A DNA stretch of 64,000 nt. Source: JBBIWA01 sp037439425. Lineage in GTDB: Bacteria > Acidobacteriota > Blastocatellia > RBC074. Position 1 is the first letter of the stretch. Each line of letters starts with the position of its first letter. Below the pieces are notes generated by a model, which did no database searches, was not told the origin of the DNA, and saw only the letters and a program-made list of their open reading frames with translations. This document shows, piece by piece, positions 26,366 to 34,800 of the stretch. The position numbers and the translations under genes were made by a program. Where the stretch lies: positions 50,805-114,804 of the forward strand of contig JBBIWA010000010.1 of the NCBI GenBank assembly GCA_037439425.1, in the 5' to 3' direction.

Positions 26366-27394
26366 CTATGATCTCGTTCTTTCGCGGTACTGCTGAAGCG
26401 ATACCGGACGATCTTCTTTGAATGAGAGCGTCGCTGCGAGGCAGACCTCCAGCGCCGCCACGCCATCAGCGCAGGTAACCGATGGCGGCTCATCGCGCCA
26501 GAGCCGATCAACGAAATCTTGTAACTGCGCGATGTAAGCCTGCTCGAAGCGCTGCATAAAGTACGGCACCGCGTCATGCGTGATCCCTTCTTTAGTCATC
26601 ACCAACACCGGAGTTTCGCGCAGATAACCGATCTTAAGCGTGCCTTTAGTGCCCAAAATCTCGGTGCGAATATCATAGCCATAGACGCCACTGCGGCTGA
26701 GATCAACGACGCCGAGCGTCCCACTTTCAAAGTATAGATTGACGATCGCATTATCCAGATCGCCTATCTCTTTCATCTCCGGGTAAGCCAGCGTGCCGCC
26801 GAGGCTGTAGACGCTGCGCACCTCGCCCATCACCCAGCGCGCGATGTCCAGATCGTGAATGCCCATATCCACGATGATCCCCCCGCTTTTGTTCGGGTCC
26901 AGAAACTCCAGACTCGGACGGTAAGGATCACGCGAAGAGGATTTGTAAACCACCGGAGTGCCAATTACGCCTTGCTCGATCTTCTCTTTCGCTGCGCGAT
27001 AGCCCTTATCAAAGCGGCGCATCAAGCCCATATGAAAGAAGACTCTCGTGCTGGCAATCACCTGCTCGATGGCGCGCGCTTCGGCCAGAGAAAGCGAGAG
27101 CGGCTTTTCGCAAAAGATCGCTTTGCCTGCTTGCGCGGCGCAGCTCACGATGTCGTGATGCGTGCTGGTCGGCGTGACGATGACCACAGCGTCAATCTCT
27201 CTGTCAGCCAACAGGTCTTGATAGTGCGGATACCATTTGGTCACGCCCAATTCTCTGGCCTGCGTTTCGGCAGCGGCGTTGTGATCCGAAGCAGCCAGCA
27301 GCTTGGCCTTTTGCACGCGCTGCGTCAGATAGCCGGCGTAGACGCTGCCCAGGCGTCCCATGCCGATCAGCCCGAGATTGATCTTTCGACTCAT
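26366..27394 (-). CDS. iolG: Inositol 2-dehydrogenase (Gfo/Idh/MocA family)
   Basis: The 342-residue NAD-dependent dehydrogenase oxidises myo-inositol to 2-keto-inositol, the entry step of the pathway. It has a Rossmann motif GLIGMGRLGSVYAGYL, the catalytic-lysine motif FCEKPLSLS near 92-100 and MRRFDKGYRAAKEKIEQG near 125. YKSSSRDPYRP, the IVDMGIHDLDIARWVMGEV motif and the iolG-typical GVYGYDIRTEILGTKGTL near 235 follow. The start at 27394 is chosen because homologues begin at MSRKI-like sequence; an upstream ATG adds only eight residues. It is separated from iolD by the broken Rpn gene. The pattern supports iolG rather than a generic sugar dehydrogenase. Confidence 0.9.
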   Translation of the reverse strand: MSRKINLGLIGMGRLGSVYAGYLTQRVQKAKLLAASDHNAAAETQARELGVTKWYPHYQDLLADREIDAVVIVTPTSTHHDIVSCAAQAGKAIFCEKPLSLSLAEARAIEQVIASTRVFFHMGLMRRFDKGYRAAKEKIEQGVIGTPVVYKSSSRDPYRPSLEFLDPNKSGGIIVDMGIHDLDIARWVMGEVRSVYSLGGTLAYPEMKEIGDLDNAIVNLYFESGTLGVVDLSRSGVYGYDIRTEILGTKGTLKIGYLRETPVLVMTKEGITHDAVPYFMQRFEQAYIAQLQDFVDRLWRDEPPSVTCADGVAALEVCLAATLSFKEDRPVSLQQYRERTRS

Positions 27395-27414
27395 CGTTGC
27401 CTCGTCTCTTCGGT

Positions 27415-28477
27415 TCACGATCTCTTCTCGGTGTGCTTCCGCAACCAGGCTGTCAGTTCGTCCAGCGAGCGAAAGTCAAGCAAAGCTTCTCCAAGTTCCT
27501 CAAGCTGCGCAACCGACAGCGCCCGAATGCGCTCTTGCATTTCAGCATCTACCTTGCTCTTGCCCAAACGGCGGCGCAGCAGGCGCAGTGCGAACGCTGC
27601 CGCCTCTTCCTGCCGCCCTTGCTCTAAGCTTTGTTCTAAGCCTTGCTCTAAGCCTTGTTGCAAACCTTGCTGCAAGCCTTGCTGTAAGCCCCTTTGGATA
27701 CCTTCTTGAACCCACTCATCAACAAATGAGCCCATGATTTTCTCTCCTTCCTTGCGAGAAAAGAGCGCGACCAACCCAGCCCGAAAATTCTCTGCCGAGA
27801 CGTGAGGCGACCCGTACCGCAGGTACTGGGCAATCGTGCCTAGATATTCCAACGCTCTGGCCTTCGGCCACGACTTCATCAATCTGAAGATCTCAGCCGG
27901 GCGCGAGCCAATCTCGCGGCTGAAGATATGTTTCATCAACAGCAGCGCCACGCGCAGCCGCACGCCCCCTTTGATCTCTTCCTCAGCATACGTCGTCAGG
28001 TCGCACAGGAAACACTCAAATTCCGGCACGTACTTTTGCAAGGCCGCGGCGCCATTCCATTCGATCAGCTCGCCGAAGCGACGCGCCGCATTCCAGCGCC
28101 GCCGCCCGTGGTAGAAGACCACAGGGAAGATCGGCGGTAGTTTCCTAACCCTCTGCTCTACGAGCGGCTCCCAGATCCGCACCGACCTAGAACGCTGTCT
28201 CTGCTACAGGCGCGCTCTTGTGCTCAAGGAGCAAATAAATAAAGGCTCTCCCACCGCGCTTGAGCTTGATCCGGTAGAGCAGATCGGAGAAATGCTCTTG
28301 CAGTTCCGGATCCACGAAAGAGTCTTTGACCAACTCCAGTGACTGCAAGTCGAGCGCCTTGACGACCTCTGGCGGCAGATAGTGTGCCAGAAAGTCCACC
28401 GCCACATCAGTCCGCGAGAAGACCTCCTTGAAAAACACATCGTGCGGATTGCTAACCTCCGACATAGGCCGCCTCAC
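27415..28477 (-). pseudogene. Rpn family recombination-promoting nuclease, frameshifted
   Basis: Two adjacent reading frames together make one Rpn/PDDEXK (transposase_31-type) protein. The N-terminal part (28187-28477) reads NPHDVFFKEVFSRTDVA through DLLYRIKL and YLLLEHKS; the rest (27415-28182) continues VRIWEPLVEQ, FPVVFYHG and so on. At the junction the expected QLLRYM stretch between AETAF and VRIWE is missing: 7 nt containing a TAG stand where about 18 nt would be expected, a net loss of about 11 nt that breaks the frame. The C-terminal frame has a run of short GLQQ-type repeats encoded by roughly six 12-nt units (27616-27689). It interrupts the iolG-iolD spacing. Assembly error is possible, but an 11-nt loss is not a simple homopolymer slip. 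Confidence 0.85.
27616..27689 (-). repeat. 12-nt in-frame tandem repeats in Rpn gene
   Basis: About six 12-nt units of the type CCTTGCTCTAAG / CCTTGCTGCAAG (plus strand) encode repeated GLEQ/GLQQ tetrapeptides near the C terminus of the Rpn protein. In-frame short repeats at this site are a known feature of Rpn genes. Confidence 0.85.
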
Positions 28478-28498
28478 CTCAGGCCCTCAAACCTACCG

Positions 28499-30361
28499 TC
28501 AGAGAAAATAACGCTCCTTCTTGACGGCCTTCTCGTAGTCGGCGCGCACACGCTGCACGGCAGCAACTTCTGAAACCTCAGCGATCGGCACATCCCACCA
28601 CGATTCATATCCGGGCACGCGCACCTCCTTATCCACTTCCACCACGATCACGCTGGTGCGGTCTTGCTGACGCGCCTCTTGCAGCGCCCGCTGCAAATCA
28701 TCGCGCGTGGTAGCGCGCACAGCATACGCACCGAGGCTGGCCGCGTTAGCCACGAAATCCACCGGCAACCACTCCCCGTCTAGTTGCCCCGTGTCCGGAT
28801 GGCGATACCGATAGTCGGTGCCAAAACCGCCGGAGCCGACCGCTTGCGACAAACCGCCGATGCTCGAAAAGCCATGGTTGTCCAACAGCACGATATTAAG
28901 CTTATAGCCTTCCGCAATAGATGTGATGATCTCCTGCGACATCATCAGGTAGGAGCCATCACCGACCAGGACATAGACTTCCCGCGACGGGTCGGCCATC
29001 TTGATCCCTAAGCCGCCCGCAATCTCGTAACCCATGCACGAATAGCCGTATTCCAGGTGATAGCCTTTCGGGTCGCGCGTCCGCCACAGCTTATGCAGAT
29101 CGCCGGGCAGGCTGCCAGCCGCACACACGACCACATCCTGAGGACGAGAGAAGTTGTTAACGATCCCAATGACCTCGCTTTGAGCTATCGGCGGAGAGTG
29201 GCGGAGGTTGAAGAGACGTTCGACTTCTGCTTCCCACTCGGCTTTGTAGCGAGCGATGCGAGCTGCGTAGTCGCTCTCCACGCGATAGCCAGCGAGCGCT
29301 GCGCTCAGCTCTTCCAACGTCACGCGCGCATCCGCTACGAGCGGCAAAGCAGCATGTTTGTATGCATCAAACTCCGCCACGTTGATGTTGATGAAACGCA
29401 CCGCCGGATTTTGAAAGGCGGTCTTTGACGCCGTCGTAAAATCGCTCAAGCGGGTGCCGATGGCGATCACCAGATCGGCTTGGCGCGCCATCAGGTTTGC
29501 TCCTGGAGTGCCGCTCACGCCGATGGCCCCGAGGTTTTGCGCATGATCGTAAGCAAGTGAGCCTTTGCCGGCTTGCGTCTCGCCCACGGCAATGCCCGTC
29601 TCTTCGGCCAGCCGCGCCAACGCTTCTGTCGCCTCAGCGTAAATGACGCCGCCGCCGGCGATGATCAATGGAGCTTTCGCGGCGCGAATCGACTGCGCGG
29701 CTCGCTCCAGCAACGCGCGATCCGCCATCGGTCGAGCGATGTGCCAGACACGTTTCTCAAACAATGCTTCTGGATAATCCCAAGCCTCCGTCTGCACATC
29801 CTGCGGCAAGGCGAGTGTCACCGCGCCGGTCTCAGAGGGCGAAGTCAACACTCGCATCGCCTCCATCAAGGCAAACGGAAGTTGATCTGCACGATTGATC
29901 CGATCCCAGTAGCGGGAAACGGGCTTGAAGCAATCGTTGACTGATATGTCTTGCGTCTGGGTGGATTCGAGCTGTTGCAATACGGGAGCCACGTTGCGAC
30001 GGGCAAAGATGTCGCCGGGCAAAAGCAATACCGGCAGGCGATTGATAGTCGCCGTGGCGGCGCCCGTGATCATATTGGTGGCACCGGGGCCGATGGATGA
30101 AGTGCAGACGAAGGTGCGCAATCGGTTGTTCATCTTGGCAAAGGCGGTTGCTGTGTGCACCATCGCCTGTTCATTACGACACAGGTAGTAACGAAACTCC
30201 GGCGTCTGATGCAGTGCCTGCCCGATGCCAGCCACGTTGCCGTGACCGAAGATGCCCCACACGCCAGCGAAGAAAGGCTGCTGGCGCCCATCGCGCTCTA
30301 TGTATTGTTGTTTGAGAAAAGTGATCAAGGCTTGCGCCATGGTTAATCGTCTGGTCTTCAC
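28499..30361 (-). CDS. iolD: 3D-(3,5/4)-trihydroxycyclohexane-1,2-dione hydrolase
   Basis: This is a 620-residue thiamine-diphosphate enzyme of the acetolactate-synthase superfamily. It hydrolyses the ring of trihydroxycyclohexane-dione to 5-deoxy-glucuronate in inositol breakdown. The start MKTRRLTMAQALI matches IolD N termini. The catalytic glutamate is in CRNEQAMVHTA near 62, SIGPGATNM lies near 90, and the ThDP motif GDGSYLMM appears near 475 with a downstream asparagine (LLDNHGFSS). Length agrees with IolD (about 620). Its start codon lies 36 nt after the single-hairpin repeat R7. Confidence 0.95.
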   Translation of the reverse strand: MKTRRLTMAQALITFLKQQYIERDGRQQPFFAGVWGIFGHGNVAGIGQALHQTPEFRYYLCRNEQAMVHTATAFAKMNNRLRTFVCTSSIGPGATNMITGAATATINRLPVLLLPGDIFARRNVAPVLQQLESTQTQDISVNDCFKPVSRYWDRINRADQLPFALMEAMRVLTSPSETGAVTLALPQDVQTEAWDYPEALFEKRVWHIARPMADRALLERAAQSIRAAKAPLIIAGGGVIYAEATEALARLAEETGIAVGETQAGKGSLAYDHAQNLGAIGVSGTPGANLMARQADLVIAIGTRLSDFTTASKTAFQNPAVRFININVAEFDAYKHAALPLVADARVTLEELSAALAGYRVESDYAARIARYKAEWEAEVERLFNLRHSPPIAQSEVIGIVNNFSRPQDVVVCAAGSLPGDLHKLWRTRDPKGYHLEYGYSCMGYEIAGGLGIKMADPSREVYVLVGDGSYLMMSQEIITSIAEGYKLNIVLLDNHGFSSIGGLSQAVGSGGFGTDYRYRHPDTGQLDGEWLPVDFVANAASLGAYAVRATTRDDLQRALQEARQQDRTSVIVVEVDKEVRVPGYESWWDVPIAEVSEVAAVQRVRADYEKAVKKERYFL

Positions 30362-30396
30362 AGTCGCCTCCTATAGCGATCTTCAGTCGCCTTTGT

Positions 30397-30435
30397 CCTG
30401 GGGGCGTACAGCACGCTGGAAGCGTGCGCTCCCAG
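30397..30435 (-). repeat. Dispersed hairpin repeat, minimal unit R7
   Basis: This is the shortest copy, 39 nt: CCTGGGGGCGTAC, the GCACGCTggaAGCGTGC hairpin, then GCTCCCAG. Neither module nor central hairpin is present. It ends 36 nt before the iolD start codon, in the same orientation as the gene. Confidence 0.7.
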
Positions 30436-30603
30436 AATAAGCCCACTCGCAAACCGCTCTAAACGTGACAGTAGCCCGTTAGCAAGAGTTTGACTGCAAG
30501 CACTTCCTCCTAGCACGGTGCCTGACTCACATCATTTTTCGAGAGCAAGTTCAGGAGGTCTGCCACCACCTGGCTACTGAAGCCTGAGAACTGACCTTAA
30601 AAC

Positions 30604-30647
30604 GATGATCGAAGCTCGATGATCGAAGCTCGCGATCTTCGATCATC
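30604..30647 (-). terminator. Terminator-like stem after aldolase gene
   Basis: Two direct copies of GATGATCGAAGCTC (30604-30617, 30618-30631) are followed by the inverted arm CTTCGATCATC (30637-30647). On the minus strand this gives an 11-bp stem, with an alternative second stem, ending in CGTTTT. It lies about 95 nt downstream of the aldolase stop. It could be a terminator or attenuator between iolJ-like and iolD. Confidence 0.5.
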
Positions 30648-30741
30648 TACCTTCAATCTTCGTCTAACTGAGGGGGCTCTTGCTGAACTTGCGCTTGAGA
30701 GCTGCCGGACTCTTATGGGGATCCAGCCCCTCTTTCCTGGC

Positions 30742-31767
30742 TCAACACTCCCACTTCGACTTGATAAGCGAATCCAGCCCCGAATCGGTAACCCGTCTCT
30801 GCGCCTCCAACACCTGCTCGACTGTCGCACTGAAGTGAATGAGCTGGCCGATCGCCTCAGCGATATAGCAAGGATCAGCCGCACCAGGATAGAGCACATT
30901 GCGCCCCACAAGCGCGCCCCGCACATTCATCGCCGTTCTCATCCCAGCCTCGACCTCACGCATAAATCCTATGGGATCGCCCGTTGATTCGCCGCCGAGC
31001 AGCAGGATGGGCAGCGTTGTGGCACGCGCAACCAGGCCATAGTCTTCGCAATAGGGTAGCTTCAACCACAAATAGCGACTGCTATCGCCCAGCGCAGAGG
31101 CTACGCCCACGATTTTGGCCAGTGCCTCTGCGGTCTTAACCACCTGGTAACCTTTCTCGGTTTTGACCACGGGCAGCGGTTCCAGAAAGGTCGGCAATCC
31201 CAGCGCATTCATCTCTGTAATCACGCGGGCGGCAGCGACCATCGTCTTGAGCGAAGCCGGCTCGTCATCGCACAGACGCAGGAGCACCTTCGCACCATCG
31301 AGATTCCAGGCGGCGATGGTGGTCGGAGCTGGCCCGGTCATCGGGTCATCCATCTCCCAACTGCTTCCGGCCAGCCCGCCGCGGTTGAGGCTCGCAATCA
31401 GCAGCTTGTTGTTCAGAATCGCTGGGCCATCGTCTTCACTCAACAAATCGTGCAGCACAAGCAGGTCTTCGAGGATGTCCATCGTCGCCACCACTCCATC
31501 CACGTGCTCGCTGGCCAGCACGCGAAGGATGCGGGAGAGATAATCCTGGCGGTCAGCCATGCCGAGCGGATCGGAGCCGAGTCCGGTGACGCGCCGCGCT
31601 GGATGGTCAGCAGCCAGGATATTGAGCCGACCATCAGGGGTCAGTTTGGCGCGCCGCTGACGCTGCTGGGCTGCTCGCAAGGCGCGATCCGGATCGCTGA
31701 CGCGCAGCTCTGTGACATAGGCCAACACCTTGGCTGGTAGAAATTTCTTAGGGTCCCACTCTCTCAT
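30742..31767 (-). CDS. Cgl0158-family (beta/alpha)8-barrel aldolase, IolJ-like role
   Basis: This 341-residue protein resembles the Cgl0158 family, distant relatives of DeoC/class-I aldolases found in inositol clusters of actinobacteria and others. Visible segments are NILAADHPARRVTGLGSDP near 49-67, SLNRGGLAGSSWEMDDPMTG near 128 and FLEPLPVV near 196. WLKLPY lies near 235 (a probable Schiff-base lysine region), with LLLGGES and ALVGRNVLYPG near the C terminus. The next gene, iolC, makes 2-deoxy-5-keto-gluconate 6-phosphate; cleavage of that product is the step normally done by IolJ, and no classical IolJ is in the window, so this protein likely fills that step. Start and the iolC stop are directly adjacent. 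Confidence 0.85.
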   Translation of the reverse strand: MREWDPKKFLPAKVLAYVTELRVSDPDRALRAAQQRQRRAKLTPDGRLNILAADHPARRVTGLGSDPLGMADRQDYLSRILRVLASEHVDGVVATMDILEDLLVLHDLLSEDDGPAILNNKLLIASLNRGGLAGSSWEMDDPMTGPAPTTIAAWNLDGAKVLLRLCDDEPASLKTMVAAARVITEMNALGLPTFLEPLPVVKTEKGYQVVKTAEALAKIVGVASALGDSSRYLWLKLPYCEDYGLVARATTLPILLLGGESTGDPIGFMREVEAGMRTAMNVRGALVGRNVLYPGAADPCYIAEAIGQLIHFSATVEQVLEAQRRVTDSGLDSLIKSKWEC

Positions 31768-32784
31768 TTAAAACCCCCCTCTTGCGGCGATGAATTGAAG
31801 CGCTTCGTCTTCATAAGGCATAAAGTTAGCGCAGCCGTGGCGCGTCACCACAATCGCGCCGCAGGCGTTGCCCATACGCGCCGCACGATACCAGTCCCAA
31901 CCTTTGAGATAGCCGTAAATGAAACCGCTGGCGAAAGCATCTCCTGCGCCCAGCACGTTGTAGACCTCGACCGGAAAGGCTGCAGCCTCGATCATCTCGC
32001 CGCTCTGCAAATAGACCGTGGTCTTTTCCGCGCCGCATTTCATCACTAGCGCTTCTGGTCCTGAGGCGAGCACGGTTTCAATTGCCTGCTGTAGATCACC
32101 GCTCACCTGCGCACCTGAAACCTGCGAGTGCTCAAGCCGTACAGCGGCCCGCTCTTTGAGCGCCACGGCTTTGATTTCATCTGCCGTGCCGATAGCCACA
32201 TCCACCAAGCGCAGCACTGAACGAAGCGTCACGCCATAGGCGCGCGGGTCGTGCCATTGATCAGGACGAAAATCCAGATCCAGAAATACGCTCGTGCCAC
32301 TGACCCGCGCCTGCTCAGCCGCGAAGATCGTCGCGCTGCGCGAGGGTTCGCGGCTCAGCCCCGTGCCGCTCACCAGCAGCAGGCGGCTCTCAGCCACGGG
32401 CGCAGCCAGCACATCATCAATCGTCAATTCAATGTCAGCGCAGTTGTCACGATAATAGACCAGCGGAAACTTATCCGGTGGCTCGATGCCCAGCAGGACG
32501 GCACTGGTGCGCCGGCCTGCTTTGCGCGGGATGAAGCTGGTGACTACACCCTCTCGCTCAAGAAAATTGAGAATGAAATCGCCGACCGGATCCTGCCCCA
32601 CAGCAGTGAGCACAGCGGAACGCAAACCCAGGCGCCGCGTCCCAACACTGATGTTGGTAGGACAACCACCGACATAAGCCGCGAAGCTTTTGATCTCCGT
32701 GAAAGGAGCGCCGATCTCATTCGCATACAGATCAATCGAACTGCGACCGGCGGCCAGTACGTCGTAGCTTCGATCACTCATCAC
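31768..32784 (-). CDS. iolC: 5-dehydro-2-deoxygluconokinase
   Basis: This 338-residue PfkB/ribokinase-family kinase phosphorylates 5-keto-2-deoxygluconate. Typical IolC features are DVLAAGRSSIDLYANEIG at the N terminus, FAAYVGGCPTNIS near 34, RRLGLRSAVLTAVGQDPVG near 50, LDLDFRPDQW near 165 and the catalytic/anion-hole motif NVLGAGDAFASGFIYG near 280. It is directly followed by the aldolase gene (no intergenic base), so both are co-translated. Length agrees with family members. Confidence 0.94.
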   Translation of the reverse strand: MMSDRSYDVLAAGRSSIDLYANEIGAPFTEIKSFAAYVGGCPTNISVGTRRLGLRSAVLTAVGQDPVGDFILNFLEREGVVTSFIPRKAGRRTSAVLLGIEPPDKFPLVYYRDNCADIELTIDDVLAAPVAESRLLLVSGTGLSREPSRSATIFAAEQARVSGTSVFLDLDFRPDQWHDPRAYGVTLRSVLRLVDVAIGTADEIKAVALKERAAVRLEHSQVSGAQVSGDLQQAIETVLASGPEALVMKCGAEKTTVYLQSGEMIEAAAFPVEVYNVLGAGDAFASGFIYGYLKGWDWYRAARMGNACGAIVVTRHGCANFMPYEDEALQFIAARGGF

Positions 32785-32801
32785 TTCCCTCTCATCGCTG
32801 G

Positions 32802-33224
32802 CTACTGATCGGCTTCAGCCAGCAGATCTATCTTCGTCGCAGCCCCTTCAAGCGCAACCATCAGAGTTGAGAACTCCCATTTCCCAGCCGACTTCTCGGC
32901 CTCCACGTAGAGGGTCGCCGCCCCCTTGGGCCCGGAAATTGGGATTGCGAGATCAGCCTGCCCTGATAAATCGTTGACCTGAATATTCCCACTGACCAGG
33001 AACCCTTCTTCGATTGGAGTTCCAAGCACGGCCTGAACCTCTTCGCTCGCCTTGGCTCTGAGCACAGCTTCTTTATACACCTCGGACGATTTGATCTTGC
33101 TGAAGATGAAAATCAAAAAAAGCGCAAGACCACCAGCGCAAACGAGCAAAGTAGTGAGACATCCTACCGGGACGAACCACTTCCAGTTACGACTCCACCA
33201 GTTTGGTTTCGGAGGCTGATACAT
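32802..33224 (-). CDS. Coa1-family membrane protein
   Basis: This 140-residue protein has one N-terminal transmembrane helix (about 18-42, VPVGCLTTLLVCAGGLALFLIF in two pieces) and an extracytoplasmic C-terminal domain. The domain resembles the cytochrome-oxidase-assembly-factor-1 (Coa1) fold: YKEAVLRAKASEEVQAVLGTP, then GFLVSGNIQV, GQADLAIPISGPKG, ATLYVEAEK. Bacterial members of this family have no firmly known function. It lies 17 nt upstream of iolC and 40 nt after an NTF2-like gene; it looks like a passenger of the operon. Confidence 0.75.
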   Translation of the reverse strand: MYQPPKPNWWSRNWKWFVPVGCLTTLLVCAGGLALFLIFIFSKIKSSEVYKEAVLRAKASEEVQAVLGTPIEEGFLVSGNIQVNDLSGQADLAIPISGPKGAATLYVEAEKSAGKWEFSTLMVALEGAATKIDLLAEADQ

Positions 33225-33264
33225 AGAGCAACCTCACGGAAAGCCTAACTGCTCGCCCTATCAA

Positions 33265-33630
33265 TCAGCGCCGATTGTCTATCAGATAAAGCCAGCTCCC
33301 ATCAGGCTGTTGCCGGGCGACTTCTGTGCTCTGGCCGGACATGGTGATGGGGCCGCCATCAGGCCCGGTGCCAGTCAGACTCCATTGCGAATGCAGCAAC
33401 GCGACGTCTTCAGCCTGGATGAGCTTCTTCACTTCCAGATTCATTTTCGGCTTCAGCGCGAGAAAGCCCTCTAGAGCCGCTCGAATCGCTTCATGCCCGC
33501 TCACTACCTGGCCTGGCTGCGAGACGAGTTTTGCTTCCGGCTCGTAAAGAGCCATGATTGAATTTAGGTCGCCAGAGTTGAACGCTGCGCAAAAAATTTG
33601 ACCGATCTCTTCAGGCTTGTGTGCCGCCAT
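33265..33630 (-). CDS. NTF2-like (SnoaL/DUF4440) protein
   Basis: This 121-residue protein with a cone-shaped NTF2 fold belongs to the DUF4440/YybH family. FNSGDLNSIMALYEPEAKLV near 17-36, SGHEAIRAALEGFLAL and DVALLHSQWSLTGTGPDG are typical. Such proteins are either small-molecule-binding/isomerase-like or act in stress responses; the role here is unknown. It sits between iolB and the Coa1-like gene in the same direction, about 50 nt from iolB. Confidence 0.75.
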   Translation of the reverse strand: MAAHKPEEIGQIFCAAFNSGDLNSIMALYEPEAKLVSQPGQVVSGHEAIRAALEGFLALKPKMNLEVKKLIQAEDVALLHSQWSLTGTGPDGGPITMSGQSTEVARQQPDGSWLYLIDNRR

Positions 33631-33683
33631 GCTTTCTCCCTCATTCGATTTGATCTGAATCTGGTTATTGCCTCACCGGCAAG

Positions 33684-34535
33684 TTAACTCACCAAGGGTA
33701 GGCGCGGATCTTTCTCCTTCCAGCTTTCGCGCACCCAGGCATAAGCGGGATCATCTGAGGCCGCCATTGAGCGTGCACTGCCTGCGAGCGCGTTCAGGTA
33801 ATAAACGTTATAGCCGTGTGCAGCGACGACCGGATGATAGCCCTCGGGGATCAACACCAGCTCGCCATCGCGCACCGTCAAAGTTTCATCAATCCGGCCA
33901 TCAGGCGTGTAGACTTTCTGGATTGCATATCCGGCAGGACGATCAACCTTGTAGTAGTAGATCTCTTCCAGGTCTACTTCGCCCGGCGGATTGTGAACAT
34001 CGTGTTTGTGAGGCGGATAGCTCGACCAGTTGCCGCTCGGGGTGTAGACTTCGACCACCATCAAACGATGAGCCGGAAATTCCGGTTTGAGAAGATGATT
34101 GATCTGTCGTGTCGCATTACCGCCGCCACGAATCTCTACTTCAACCTCGTCTGGAGTGATGAGATGTGCTGGATAAGCTTCTTCGGCGCGGCAAAAACAG
34201 AAAGCGATTTCGCAATCGGTTTCGGCTGTGACGGTGAACTGGGTTTGAAGCGGCAAGTAGAGGGCGAAGGGCAGGCCGCTGAAAACGTGTGCGCGGCTGC
34301 CGAAATTAACCCAGCTCCCGGCCGAAGACTCAACCGAGCAGCGACCGCCCAAAAGCACCATACCCAATTCATTCTCGCCTGTCTCACCCAAGTAGCTATC
34401 ACCCTTGGCAAGCCTCCGCACACGGAAAGTGAGATAGTCAAAGCCCACTGACTCAGGGGTGATCAATTGCGTATCTCCCGATGGTTCAGCAAGCGGTGCA
34501 GGCCGAATCAGTAATCCTTTACGAGGTTGCGACAT
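33684..34535 (-). CDS. iolB: 5-deoxy-glucuronate isomerase
   Basis: The 283-residue cupin-type isomerase converts 5-deoxy-glucuronate to 5-keto-2-deoxygluconate. Characteristic segments are LGMVLLGGRCSV near 67, SSYPPHKHDVHNPPGE near 175 (metal ligand His-x-His and a downstream His) and LEEIYYYKV near 195. VLIPEGYHPVVAA near 240 carries another metal ligand, followed by YYLNALAGSAR. An in-frame ATG at 34631 would add 32 residues encoded by the dispersed repeat; I place the start at 34535 where homologues begin. It follows two tandem repeat copies after the LacI gene. Confidence 0.94.
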   Translation of the reverse strand: MSQPRKGLLIRPAPLAEPSGDTQLITPESVGFDYLTFRVRRLAKGDSYLGETGENELGMVLLGGRCSVESSAGSWVNFGSRAHVFSGLPFALYLPLQTQFTVTAETDCEIAFCFCRAEEAYPAHLITPDEVEVEIRGGGNATRQINHLLKPEFPAHRLMVVEVYTPSGNWSSYPPHKHDVHNPPGEVDLEEIYYYKVDRPAGYAIQKVYTPDGRIDETLTVRDGELVLIPEGYHPVVAAHGYNVYYLNALAGSARSMAASDDPAYAWVRESWKEKDPRLPLVS

Positions 34536-34557
34536 AATTTTGCCTTTTGCGGAAAAT

Positions 34558-34700
34558 CCTGGGCAGGCACGCATCCTTGCGTGCTTGGCTTGGTTAAGCA
34601 AGCCATTACCGAAGACCGAGCACGCTCGCAAGCGTGCGTACCTAGGTTTTCATCATTTCTGGGCGTCGTCCGTGACGACATGAAAGACTCCTCGGAAAAT
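34558..34700 (-). repeat. Dispersed hairpin repeat, unit R8 with module
   Basis: CCTGGGCAGGCAC... with hairpins GCACGC...GCGTGC and a central GCTTGGTTAAGC...GGTCTTCG-type core, ending CCTAGG at 34646. The upstream module (GGGCGTCGTCCGTGACGACAT, then TCCTCGG) follows to 34700. It ends 23 nt before the iolB start and is joined to R9. Confidence 0.82.
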
Positions 34701-34788
34701 TCTGGGTACGCACGCATCCTTGCGTGCTTGGCTTCGACGAGCGAGCTATCGTCAGAAAGTAGCACGCTCGCAAGCGTGCGCTGCCAGG
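34701..34788 (-). repeat. Dispersed hairpin repeat, unit R9
   Basis: TCTGGGTACGCACGC...GCGTGCGCTGCCAGG encloses the second spacer type (GGCTTCGACGAGCGAGCT then atcgtcagaaag). It lies between the LacI stop (34801) and R8, so it also borders the 3' end of the regulator gene. Confidence 0.8.
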
Positions 34789-34800
34789 CTTTCTCCTCTC

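Larger units (their letters stand above)
30362..30741. other. 380-nt gap between iolD and aldolase gene
   Basis: No gene is seen. It contains the repeat R7 (30397-30435) and the stem-loop cluster at 30604-30647. The 150 nt between them show no recognisable signal. Confidence 0.6.
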
